From Closterium sp. NIES-65 (taxonomy: Eukaryota; Streptophyta; Zygnematophyceae; Desmidiales; Closteriaceae): DNA of 64,000 bases. The notes beneath the pieces were generated by a model, which was not told the origin of the DNA, did no database searches, and worked only from the letters and a program-made list of their open reading frames with translations. This document shows, in pieces, positions 35,201-44,934 of this stretch. Both the position numbers and the translations under genes were made by a program. Position 1 is the stretch's first letter. The number at the start of each line of letters is the position of its first letter. The stretch covers positions 558,001 through 622,000 of the forward strand of contig CANXME010001990.1 in assembly GCA_948144175.1 (NCBI GenBank), written 5' to 3'.

Positions 35201-38200
35201 ACTTCGGGTCTAAATCTGACCCGACCCGACCCGACCCGACCCGACCCGGTTTCGGGTGTCGGGTCGACCCGACCCGACCGGGTAAACCCGACCCGACCCG
35301 GCCGGGCCAGCGCTTCAAAATGCCTGACCCGACCCGGGTCAAAAGGGTCGGGTCGACCCGACCCGCCGGGGCAGGATGATCATGCCTAACTATAACCCTC
35401 CCCAACCCCTGTCACTCATCATCCTCTCTTCCTTTGCTCGCCGCCGATCCTCCTTTCCTTGAACGCCCCACATCCTTGCACACCCCACATCCCAACAGTG
35501 GAACGTGCAGATACAGCAGTGGCAACAAGCAGAGAGTAGAAGTGCATAGCAGAATGCTCAGATCAGGCGGACTAGCCCTGCAATCCTCGCTCCTCCCCAA
35601 TCTAACCAACTCTTCCTCCTCCCCACTTCCCTGCTCCAGCCCGGCCGCCCACACAACCCTTCCCCCACTTGACAACTCTACCTTCACCCCACCACCCCAC
35701 AACCTGACTCACGGCTGCACAGCTTCCTCCACGTCCAGGTGTAGCCCCATCCCACAACCATTCCCCAACCCAACAACTATTCTGTCATGTCACCCCACAA
35801 CCGTGCCCCCGCAACCGTGTCTCCGCAACCGTGCCCCCACAACTGTGCCCCCGCAACCGTGCCCAACTCACGTGCGCACGGCCTCCTCCACATCCAGGTG
35901 CAGCCCGGGTAGCGAGTCAAAATGCAGAATGCATGGCATTGCCTCGTGGCCGGGGGGTGTGGGAGCAGCAGCCTCGTGCACAGAGGTTGCAGCAGGGCCA
36001 GGGTGGTGAGACGAGGATGTGGGAGGTGGATCATGGGGCGGAGATGGAAAAGGCTCATCGGTAGGCGATGAGGAAGCAGGGGCAACAGAGGCTGGCTGGG
36101 GAGAAACAGGAGGCTTGGGCGATGCTGGGGGATGGGGAGGAGGAGGGAAGGGGCTGGTGAGTGGAGGGTAGGGGCTGGTGGAAGTGACAGGATTGGGGGT
36201 GGCATGAGAAGGGTTGGGGCTGGCAGGGGTCGACTGGGAAATGGCGGATGGGAGTGGGCGGTCTGAAGTATCGTGTGAGGGTGTGGTTTGACGCGGTTTA
36301 GGGCGGTGAGGAGAGGCAGGGAGAGCTTGGGGTGAAAGTGGCAGGCTCTGTGTGGAGATGTATTCTTGCAGAGGGGAATCGTCAAACGTGGACGCTTCTA
36401 GAGCGGAAGTTGATAAAGGGGCTGCAAGGGGGGATGGGGATGGGGGTCGATGTGATGGCGATGGTGGGTGTACTGGCTGGGTGATTGTTGACGGTGGAGG
36501 GTGCGGCTGCATTGTTGCTGCGGCTGCTGCTGCTGATCCCACAACACCTGCTACAGATGCTGCGGCGGATGTTGAGGCTTGTACTGGTGCTGCTGCCACA
36601 GGCAACAGAGGTGCTGCTGGCTGTGGCTCTGACTCAGGTCTCAATGGTTTCCGCTGTGGTGCTGCTGATTCTGCTGCTGTTGATGTCGGTGGTGTAAGTG
36701 GAAGAATCTTGTTGGGATGGCAGATGACCAGCAGACTCCAGTGGTAGCTGCAAGGGAGAATGGCACGGGCAAGATAGCGTGGAAACTTATGAATTGTGCA
36801 AGGCAAAACAAAACATCTCGTTCTGCATGGTTTGCTTTGCTGTGCACAACAGCATGTATGGCTGAGAGATTACAGGTGTAGCCCCACATAATGCATGATT
36901 CATCACTGCGTCTAAAAATAGGGGCGAAACAAAGAGGCTCAAGAACGACCCACCTGAGGCCCACAGGAGACCAGAGAACACACACACGTATGACAGAGAA
37001 AGGGCTTACCTGAGGTTGACAGGGATGAAGACGAAATCACAGGCGAAAAGGTTGACCCCCTTGGTCCACTTGCGCACCCGCCAGTGCGCCGCCTTCCCCT
37101 CCTCCTCCCCCCCTCTACCCCTCCTTGCTGCCTCCACCGCTGCAGCGGCAGCATCGGCAGCAGCACGTGTGGCGGCAGCAGCAGAGGCATGGGTGGAAAG
37201 AAAGGGGTCGTCCTTCTCCCCACCGATAAGCATCTTGAAAAAGAAGCTGTTGAAGAAATGCACTGAGGGAGGGGGCTCCCGTGCCCCACCTGCCTTGGTG
37301 CCAGCAGTGGTGGTGCTGCCGGGCTTCTCTCGTGCCGCCGCTGGTACCTCCTTGCTTCCATCCCTGCCTGCGCCCACACCACTGCTGCTCCCCTCACCTG
37401 CTGCCGCGGCTGCTGCTGCTGCTGCTGGCGGCGGTGGTGGAGGCAGTGCTTGGTCGGGTGCAGCAAGGGAGCAGGCGATGCGGCGCTGCTCCATGGCCTG
37501 CACCTTCAGATGCCTGCGGTAGGCAGAGGCGGGGAGGCAGAAGGGTGGAAATCAGCCGCAGAGGAGGGTGAAGAATGTGAAAACACTAGCTGTTCTTCAT
37601 AAGGGCAAGATACAGGTCAAAAAACAAAGGAACGACCCGGGTTATAAACGAGCCGGTTTGACCTAGATTCGGCCGTCTGCTATTGCCTGTTTCAGAGAGT
37701 GCCACTCACAGCTGCGATGAGCTCTCCTTTCATATCCTACCCTACAGTCTCGCCTCATCCCAACAACTCACCTCCAGGAAGAGCCAATGATTTGCCTCAC
37801 ATGTCACCATTCGAGGCATTCACTTAAGGAAGGAGTCAATGAGGGTGTCGTTGAGGCACTCCTCTGGTCTGAGCGCCTCAACAACACCCTCATTGACTTC
37901 TTCCTTAAATGAATGCCTCGAATGGTGACATTTGAGGCAATTCATTGGCGTCAGCCATTCCACATCCTCTCACTGCACCATCACACTGTCCGTGCCCGTC
38001 GCCGTGGAGTCGAACGCCTCGACCTTTGAGTCGACTCAAGTGTCAACGTGAGAGGCATTCTTTCGAGGAAAAAATCAATGAGGGTTTCATCAAGAAACTC
38101 TTCTGACCTAAGCTTCTCTACGTCCTCCCAGCGCACACGTTGCACGTGCAGTGCACGTCACCTGCAACACACCTCAAGCACTGTCCGACCACCCCGCTCA

Positions 38201-40124
38201 CTTGAGGAAGAAGTCAATGAGTGTGTCGTTGAGAAACTCCTCTGGCTTGAGTCGCTCCACATCTTCCTACTGCACCATCACACTGTCCGTGCCCACAAAC
38301 GCCTCACCTTAGAGTCGACTCAAACGTGACTGCGAGAGGCACTCACTTGAGGAAAAAGTCAATAAGAGTATCGTTCAGAAACTCCTCTGGTTTCAGTCGT
38401 TCCACATCCTCCCACCGCACCGTCACGCTGTCCGTGCCCGTCGCCGGAAACACAAACGCCTCAAACTGCTGCCGACACTCCGCCAGCCACTTCCTCTGCG
38501 CTGCTGCCAGCAGCGCCGCTGCCCTCCTGCGGTTCTGCGCTGCACGGGTTGCAGCAGCAGCAGCGACGGGAGGAGCAACTGGAGAAGCAGCAGCAGTAGC
38601 ACAAGCAGAAGCAGCTGGAGGATCACGAGGAGCAGGAGGAGCAGGAGGCGGGGGAGATGCGAGGGGCACGGAAGGTACAAGCGGCACAGGAGAGGACACA
38701 GGGGTGGAGAGCGATGCAGAGGGCGCAGCAGGGAGAGCAGAGGGTTGCTGTTTCCTCGCCCTGAACTCCTGCACACTCTGATCGATGGCAGCAGGTTCTG
38801 CCGTGCGCGCCAGCGCAACCCATGCTTGCAGAAACGCAGTGCGCTGCTCCCGCTCGGGCTGCTGGGGCTGCTGCTGCTTGCGCTGCTGGGGCTGCGGCTT
38901 GGGCTGCTGCTGCCGCATCTCTTCCCAGTTCCCCCATTCCTGCTGCGCGTCCTGCTTGGCCCGCTCCTTGTCCGTGCAACCTCCCTCCACCTCCCTTCCC
39001 TTACCACTCCCACGCCCACTGTGCTCTTTATCGCCCCCCTTCCTTCCATCTCTTCTCTCTCCATCCCTCACAACCCTTCTGACCTCCTCCTCTTCCCCTT
39101 CCTCCTCCACTTCCTCCTCCTCTTCCTCTTCCTCTTCCTCCTCTTCCCCTTCCTCTCCTTTCTCTTCTTCACCCTCCTCCACCACCTCCACCTCCACCAC
39201 ATCCTCCTCCCCGTCCTCCCCACTACTCCCATCCTCAGACGCCTCAGCACTGGAGGAAGGCACCACCTCCGCCACGCCAAACATCTCCAACAGCCCGCCG
39301 CTCTGCACGCGCCCACTCACACCGCGCCTGCTCGCCACTTGCATCCCACTCTCCTCCCCCCTCTTCATAAACAAATCGTCCTGCCCACTACCCTCTCTCT
39401 CCCCATCCCGTCTCTCTGCGCCCCCACTTCCTCCACCACCAACTCTCACAGAACCCCGTCTCACAACGCCTCCTCCTACCACAACACCCCCTCTCCTACC
39501 CACCTCTCTTCCACCCTTTCCCTCACAGACTTCGGCATTCCCTTCTCCACCCCTTTCAGCACCACCGATTCCCTGCCGTTGCCTCAGCCCTCCGGCTGGC
39601 GCACCTGCCAGCACATCCTCTCCAGTGGCCTCCCTCAACGACCCCCTGTCCGATATCGCCCCACCCGACAAGTCATCTCCACGTGCCCGTTCAGACCCGC
39701 CTCCACTGGTAACCCTATCACGCTTCCTGCCCAGAGTCTCGACTTCCGCCCCTTTCTGAGGCTTCTCAAGAACACTCTCCCGGGCTCCACCACGCCCATG
39801 TGCCTCGGGCTCATCTCTGGCCTGCCGCACTTGTTCCCGTCTGCCGCATCTCCCAACAGTGTCGCCCCCACCCTCTCTCCCTCCAGCTTCCCTCCCTCGC
39901 GGTGCTCTGCCTTCCAGCTCGCCTTTACCCAACGGCCTTTCTGCTGCTGCCTTTGCATTCGTTACACCCTTCAGCTTCGCCAACCCACCCAGGCCACCCC
40001 ATCCATCTCTTCCACCTCTATCTCCTCTTTCACATCTGTCACTCGCACCTTCATCACCACCACCACCTCTCTCACCCCTACCACTTGTATCAGCAATGCC
40101 ACGGGCTCTGCACACGGGGATTTT

Positions 40125-40175
<51 letters not shown>

Positions 40176-41332
40176 TATTCGACTTCCAGCACCCTCTGCA
40201 CGAGCACGAGCACCACGAGTCCCCTCAGCAGCAGCAGCATCAGGTGCATGTGCATGTGCATGTGCATCCCCGCGTGTGTGCAAGGGTGCATCGCTCACTA
40301 GGCCCTGCCACAGTGCATCCAACCCCCCTTCGCTGCCATCCGTGTGGTCGCGCGCAGCTCCGGCCGACCGACGGCTCAGATCGCACTGCAGCGTGTCAGG
40401 ATCAGCATCAACGGCCCCACGCTTTCGTGGCTCCCTTTGGTTGGCGAGAGAGTAAGAGGTGGCACCACCACCACCACCAACACGTTGCTGGCTGTTGCTG
40501 GTGCTGGTGGTGGCATGATGAGAAGGAGGTGCTTTGTTGTGAGGAGGAAGGAGGGCGGCGGCGCGGAGGGAAGGGACGTAATCTGCCGGCCGGCCCATGG
40601 GCTGACACCCACGGCCTTGCATCGTTGCCCGGATGCGCTGCGCTTGAAACCCCGACAAGGGTGGAAGCTTCTTTGAAGCTTCGCCTGTGTGTGGGACAAT
40701 GAAGGAGAGGACGATGAGGGGAGGAGCGGGGCGAAAGATGGACATGGACTTGAACAGAAATGCTGTCATGAAATGATGCGAACCCAGGCTGGAAACTTGG
40801 GAGGGGGAAGAGACGGGAGAGAGTGGCGGAGAGAGGAAGATGTAGGGAGCCATGGAGGCGCGGCAGACAAAAGCCACGTTTCCAGACGCACCACAACAAG
40901 CTAACCCTTTCTCCCATCTCGGCCTTTCTTACCACTTTCCTCTCGGTCCCGCTTCGTTCCTCTCTTCGCATTCGCGCCTGCAGCACTGCATCCATTAGTA
41001 ACGAGACTGCTTTTAGCGCGTCCCGCGCCTGATGCTACTTCCACGCACTCATCCTCCTCCTCCACCTCCTCTACCTCCTCTACCTCCTCGACCTTCCCCT
41101 TTCCCTTAGCCAACCGTCCTGGCGCTCGTCTTGCCGCTCTATCATTCCCCAACGGCTTCTCCACTCGCCTTGTCCTCAACGATCGCGTATCCTTCACGCC
41201 ACCGCGCCATTCCACCACGTCAATCTCATCCTCGTCAACGCCATCCACGTTATTGTCATCCTCGTTATCGTCATCTTCGTCATCTAAGAGAATCACGTTG
41301 GTCGCTGCAGCTCGACGAGTCCCGCCGGCCAT
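26164..41332 (-). CDS. ULP2/SENP6-7-like SUMO protease with giant acidic tail
   Basis: Exons by phase: 41332-40933, 40684-38347, 37513-37010, 36747-35872, 34339-34246, 33879-33757, 32587 to about 28247, then probably a last exon from about 28113 to 26164. The C48 cysteine-peptidase core is complete: FLNDTLIDFFLK (exon 2), VHFFNSFFFKML and RVRKWTKGVNLF (exon 3), catalytic His in YHWSLLVICHP and Asp in CILHFDSL (exon 4), YLQEEYLVRH (exon 5), Gln in VPQQ and Cys in SDCGVFLLLY (exon 6), and FPWLTPDSAKPMRAAI (exon 7). The order and the large Ala/Pro/Ser-rich inserts within the core (about 85 residues in exon 3, about 250 in exon 4) fit the ULP2 branch, which trims SUMO chains. SIM-like motifs occur in exon 1 (NVILLDDEDD) and in the tail (VVCISDSPEEQ twice, YVLMSDSPDDD). 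Exon 7 and the last exon add about 2,000 Glu/Gly/Arg-rich residues; their junction at 28247-28113 is uncertain. The start could be ATG 41434. Confidence 0.85.
28190..28310. repeat. 9/12-bp repeat at the break between the two tail ORFs
   Basis: Short units (GGTGCTTCAGGT, GGTGCCCCA) alternate and encode Pro-Glu-Ala on the minus strand. The frame of the long exon closes here. Unit-number changes not divisible by three, or an intron (several GTACCT donors at 28130-28170), could explain the break. Confidence 0.8.
28735..30240 (-). repeat. Large internal duplication in the ULP2-like tail
   Basis: The segments about 28735-29330 and about 29697-30240 encode the same succession: VVCISDSPEEQ, KWDDASV, GVCGSSEGG, GEEGDGES, then basic REEMREGTREG repeats and an Ala-rich part. 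This is an intragenic duplication of about 550-600 bp, separated by the acidic Glu tract. Confidence 0.85.
29383..29521. repeat. (CCT)n tract encoding poly-glutamate in the ULP2-like tail
   Basis: About 45 consecutive TCC/CCT triplets. On the minus strand they are GAG/GAG codons giving a run of about 45 Glu. It is flanked by two large direct repeats of the tail (about 28735-29330 and about 29697-30240). Confidence 0.95.
32588..33756 (-). other. Intron 6 of the ULP2-like gene
   Basis: 1.17 kb with donor GTGAGT at 33756 and acceptor CAG before 32587. It contains an ACTCG/CGAGT-rich segment (about 32715-32860) starting TAGGCATGTGCAAC, whose first bases resemble the hAT-like terminus at 34484, but no matching right end was found. 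ORFs at 33050-33560 have no recognisable content. Confidence 0.65.
34484..35388. mobile_element. hAT-like non-autonomous DNA transposon (905 bp) in ULP2-like intron 4
   Basis: A perfect 8-bp target duplication ACTATAAC flanks it (34476-34483 and 35389-35396). The termini are inverted (TAGGCATGATCAT at both ends). Subterminal arrays of CCCGA/TCGGG pentamers lie at 34499-34690 and 35136-35370. An 8-bp duplication with short inverted ends and GC-rich subterminal repeats is typical of the hAT superfamily. There is no transposase. It lies in the intron between exons 4 and 5 (35871-34340). Confidence 0.88.
37783..37949. repeat. Inverted repeat with 75-bp arms derived from ULP2-like exon 2
   Basis: Arms 37783-37857 and 37875-37949 are reverse complements with 5 mismatches in 75 (93%), separated by a 17-base loop. 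Part of the left arm and the loop (about 37821-37872) align with the end of exon 2 (codons for EEFLNDTLIDFFLK) at about 79% over 52 bp by eye. It lies in intron 2 of the same gene, so the pre-mRNA would contain a long, nearly perfect hairpin. Confidence 0.9.
37821..38347 (-). repeat. Tandem array of exon-2 3' ends in ULP2-like gene
   Basis: Copies of the last part of exon 2 precede the true exon end at 38347. One at 37821-38010 is split by the inverted arm. One at about 38046-38140 has lost its donor. One at about 38199-38300 retains EEFLNDTLIDFFLK and a GTGAGC donor. Spacers share GAGTCGACTCAA. The array arose by tandem duplication of a unit of about 150-200 bp and then diverged. Confidence 0.88.
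40129..40172. repeat. CAG/AGC microsatellite encoding poly-alanine
   Basis: About 14 AGC triplets inside ULP2-like exon 2. The minus strand reads GCT codons, giving a poly-Ala tract, followed by VKIPVCRARG. Confidence 0.92.
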
Positions 41333-42085
41333 GTCACTAACGTATCTTCTCTCTCCTAGCACTCTTTCCGTGGGATCTTGCAACGCGCGACTGAAGGGGC
41401 GGCGAAAACACGGAAGACTGATAAAAGAACCCAATATCGATCCGTCACCCCACTGTAACTATGATGAGAAGGACTTGCGGTGAAGTGACGGAGCGTGCTT
41501 CGCCGCTTGCTGCTTGCTGCTTACGGCTAGAATAGGTCTGTACAGGGAGAAGCTACTAGTACAGGTTCAGCACTAGCGTGGTATGTATGTATGTATGGGT
41601 ACGTTTGAGTTCTATCCCTGCTCACCAGCTAGGAGAGGACCTTCAAATTCGCAAACCGTGATGGCAACAGAGGCAAAAATGAATGACGTATTCGCGAAGG
41701 TCACGATGTGTTCAGACAGCAGAAATCGGACAGAATTCGTACAGCAGATGGCACGAAAAACCAGAGTTCAAGCGTCTATTTTTTCGGGACGAGTCACGTT
41801 CGTTTCCGGTCACAAACTGTCCCGCGATCGATATATACGATGTGAAAAAAGACGCACGACGGTGACGACGCTACGTCGGATCGGATACGATGTAGTACGA
41901 CGGTCTCATTGCAAAACGTCGCATGATCCAAAACCCGAAATTCACGATGTTTATGCGATGTTACCGTGTGTGCTTTTAATCCTTAATTATTGCAGTCTAT
42001 TACTTCTTTATGCTATATGTACCGCGCCTGCATCTCGAGTGGTCGTAAACGAGACAGTAGAGCGGAGTTCTCGAAGGGGTGATAA
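41333..42085. other. Intergenic, ULP2-like 5' flank
   Basis: No coding signal was recognised. It contains a (GTAT)n microsatellite at 41580-41597 and presumably the promoter of the minus-strand ULP2-like gene. Confidence 0.5.
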
Positions 42086-42252
42086 GGGCGTGGCTACATT
42101 TTGACTTTTGATGTTTCGAACCGCCGACGAATAGGGTTTCCCGTCTCGTTAAACCACGTTGTTAAATGAGAGGCTATGCGAGCATTGTCGAAATCAGGAT
42201 ACCGGTTTCGCTGACGGTTCGAATCGTCAAAAAACAAAATGGAGCCACGCCC
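42086..42252. mobile_element. PIF/Harbinger-like MITE (167 bp), TAA target duplication
   Basis: The ends are inverted repeats of about 46 bp with about nine mismatches, starting GGGCGTGGCT and including CATTTTG and TTCGAACCG. TAA flanks both ends (42083-42085 and 42253-42255). The termini differ from the MITE at 16525 but share the GGGCG start and 3-bp duplication. Confidence 0.85.
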
Positions 42253-42404
42253 TAAGTTGCGTCTGTGACCACCACCAGATTCGACGACCACGATTCTGAA
42301 TGTACTAGCAACGAGGACATTCTGCGCGAGAGGCGGTCGACAATGCATTGTACGAGCCTCTGCCGTCAGAGAGTGCATAGACTAACACCACGCGCGATGC
42401 ACGT

Positions 42405-42662
42405 GTGGTTACCACTTCTTCACTGGTCGCCTTTCGCCACGCTCTCACGTGCAAGCGATGGCTGCGCGTCGCCAGATCCGTACATCCAGCCATCGTCGTG
42501 CCTTACGATCGTTTGTTTTCATCGAAATGTCTCGCCTCGCTCCTCGTTTCACCCACCTCGGGATTCCCGAACCTTCGCTATTTGCACCTCAGCGAATTCG
42601 CGACGGACGTCGTATGTCGCCACCTCTGCGGTCCATCTACGACGGATGCGGCTCCTCCTTGA
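42405..42662 (+). pseudogene. F-box-like fragment (tentative)
   Basis: A short open stretch without a convincing start reads LVAFRHALTCKRWLRVAR and continues SVHPAIVV, FPNLRYLHLSEFA. The ALTCKRWLRVAR part resembles the end of an F-box and the FPNLRYLHLS part a leucine-rich repeat. There is no upstream LPDE/ILxRL element in frame (a stop lies just 5'), so it is either one exon or a relic. Confidence 0.35.
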
Positions 42663-42696
42663 CGCTGTCAGAGGTCCACTGGTGATCCCCGATTGA

Positions 42697-43339
42697 TCCT
42701 AAGGAAGGGTTACAGGCACATTGGCCTGGGGGGTTATGGGCGCACTCACCCGCTACAGAAACAAGCCCTTTTATCCCAGTGGTTAGTGGCTGGGATTCTG
42801 ACAGACGCATCTCACGATGCAGCTGTACGATCGACGGCTGGTGACGCGCGTTTAGGAAGGCGAAAGAAGAAACGCGGCACGGAACGGCGTTGCGGCAATA
42901 TCGCAGACATGTGTCGACCGAATCTTCCAATTCCTGCACGCGATTGGTCAATCTGGATCTCCGGTTGGCGCACGGCGTTCCGGCGCTGCCTCCTTCCAAT
43001 CAGCGGCATGCAACAACTCATGGGGCTCAGCATGGGATCAACTTCATCGCACATTTACCTTCATTCGCTAGGATGTTGCATTTCGTGTTCCTGCTGTTAG
43101 TGGTTTTGCGCTAACTTCCAGCAATCAATTAGGGAAATGTGCGAACAGTTTTCCCGCAATTTTTATTGCCCGCGAATTTGCATGACGGGACGTGACGCCG
43201 CCGGAGCGTGACGGGTGTCGCCTCGGGAGTAACGCCGCCGGGTCGCGTGATTCTAAGGTATAAGATTAGGTCGAGGTTGGCAATGCGTGCGTTGAGAGCG
43301 TCAATGCTGCTCGGGAGGGCGAAAATCTGCGCTTGAAGA
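42697..43339 (-). other. Intergenic; contains the 3' portion of the gene interrupted by copia E
   Basis: On the minus strand, 43339 to about 43130 continues the frame found beyond the copia element at 58119-58405: ALQAQIFALPSSIDALNARI then ANLDLILYLRI. The remainder shows no recognisable gene. Confidence 0.5.
43335..43339. repeat. Target-site duplication GAAGA of copia E (left)
   Basis: GAAGA directly precedes the LTR at 43340 and recurs directly after the other LTR at 58112-58116. Confidence 0.95.
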
Positions 43340-43464
43340 TGTGAAAGAATGAGGAATGATTGACTAGGAAATGAGTTGGGTACAAATATGCAACCCTAGG
43401 AAACTGTACCCCATATTGTCTACCCCACTACATCTTAGAAAGACTATAGCATAAATGTTTGACA
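43340..43464 (-). repeat. 3' LTR of copia E (125 bp)
   Basis: TGTGAAAG...TTTGACA; partner of 57987-58111. The PPT (CCCCCAT on the plus strand) follows at 43465. Confidence 0.93.
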
Positions 43465-43656
43465 CACCCCCATAGGCAAAGTGGGGGAGAACAAGGGGTC
43501 ACAAGACCAGTCAAGCAAGGCAAGCTCAGGGTGGATCACAATGTCACAACACATTCCGAGCACAAGTTCAAGGCCACAAGGCCAGTTCACATGCAGGATT
43601 ATATATAAAGGTAAACAAGCAAGTGCACGTATAGATAGATCACAGTACAAGCAAGG

Positions 43657-44803
43657 TCAAGAAGTGAGCAAGTGAGGCCAAGTAGGCACAAGACCTAGCA
43701 TCGTACAGAAGCGCTGATGATCACAAGGCTGAAGTGCCTTGGTAAAGATATCAGCAGTGTTGGCCCGAGAGGCCACGTAAGCAAGGCGCAGCTGACCACG
43801 CTGCTGCAGCTCACGAGCAAGGAAGTAGCGAAGAGCTATGTGCTTCATTCTGTACTCTAGTCTGTGCTCCCGACACAAGGGCAGCATGGACTTGTTATCT
43901 ACGTACAGAATTGGAGGAGAACGAGGCGGCTCTCCTAGGTCGGTGAGCAGGTAGGTGAGCCAGCGTAACTCCTGTGCAGCCATGGCCCCTGCGTAGATCT
44001 CAGCCTCACAGCTAGAGCCGAGAACAGAAGACGAGCGCCTAGACCGCCACGAAACAGAGCCAGAGCCAAGGCTGAAGGTGTAACCCTGTGACGACCGCTG
44101 CGGAGCCTGGTCGTCCGCCCAAGAAGCGTCTGCGTGACCAATGAGGACCACTGGACTCCGCCCTCCAAGCACAAGCCCCATGCCCGACGTACTGCACAAG
44201 TAGCGCAACACCCTCTTCGCTGCAGCCATGTGCTATGGTGTGTGTCTCCCAGGAGCAACATAGCGTGCCAAGATGCTAAGAGGGTATGCAAGGTCAAGTC
44301 GAGTGCAGGTCATCAGGTACATGAGGCAGCCAACAAGCTCTGGGTACGGGCCACTTGGCTCTACGGACTCATCCGAAGGCAGAGCTGAGAGCGAGTGGCG
44401 AGTAGACAGAGGAGTGGCCTGAGGCGAGGAGTACGTGAAGTCGAAGCGCTGAAGGACATGCTGCACCATGTGTGACTGAGTCAGGGTAATGGTGCGTTGT
44501 GCTCTGTCCCGGGTGATCTGCAAGCCAAGGTAGCTGCACATTTCACCCAGGTCTGTGCACCTGTGTCTCTTCTACAGCTCAGACTTCACGTGGGCGAGTC
44601 CTGCAGTGTCAGCAGTAGCAAAGACCAAGTCGTCGACGTACACGAGGATGTAGAACGGTGGCAAAGAGGTGCTGGTGCGTAGAAACAACGATGGGTCGGC
44701 AGTAGAAGGAGCAAACCCAAGAGCCGCAAGTGTAGTCTTCAGTGTGTCAAGCCACTCACGGGGCGCCTGGCGGAGACCGTAGACTGGCCGCCGGAGGCTC
44801 CAC
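43657..44803 (-). pseudogene. Copia E RT C-terminal part and RNase H
   Basis: The minus strand reads from RT ([23 protein letters not shown]) into RNase H ([34 protein letters not shown]), ending VPTWPHLLTS stop. A TAG lies at the same Leu codon as in element A (position 44574-44576 on the plus strand reads cta), so A and E share this nonsense change. A further stop lies near 44230. It is continuous with 52336 onward on the other side of B. Confidence 0.88.
44799..44803. repeat. Target-site duplication of copia B (left, TCCAC)
   Basis: TCCAC precedes the B LTR and TCCTC (52336-52340) follows it. One mismatch in five, but removal of B rejoins the E reading frame (the WSLRRPVYG region), so nested insertion is secure. 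Confidence 0.8.
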
Positions 44804-44934
44804 TGTCAGATTATTATAGCTGATGCATGTTTGTAGGCTATAGTGGGGTAGCACATATGGGGTACAGTTTGCTAGGGTTGTATTTGTACCCAACTCTGAC
44901 TTAGTCAATTCATTCCTGTTCAGTTAGTTTCACA
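44804..44934 (+). repeat. 5' LTR of copia B (131 bp)
   Basis: Begins TGTCAGATTATT and ends GTTTCACA. No difference seen from 52205-52335. Very short for a copia LTR. Confidence 0.95.

Noticed and set aside
38745..40301. 518-codon plus-strand ORF opposite ULP2-like exon 2
   Set aside because: Low-complexity composition only. Exon 2 on the minus strand joins in phase to exons 1 and 3 and ends in a conserved protease motif.
42690..43114. 135-codon plus-strand ORF and overlapping minus ORFs
   Set aside because: No motif, no splice context and atypical composition. The minus-strand segment beyond 43130 is better explained as part of the interrupted coiled-coil gene.
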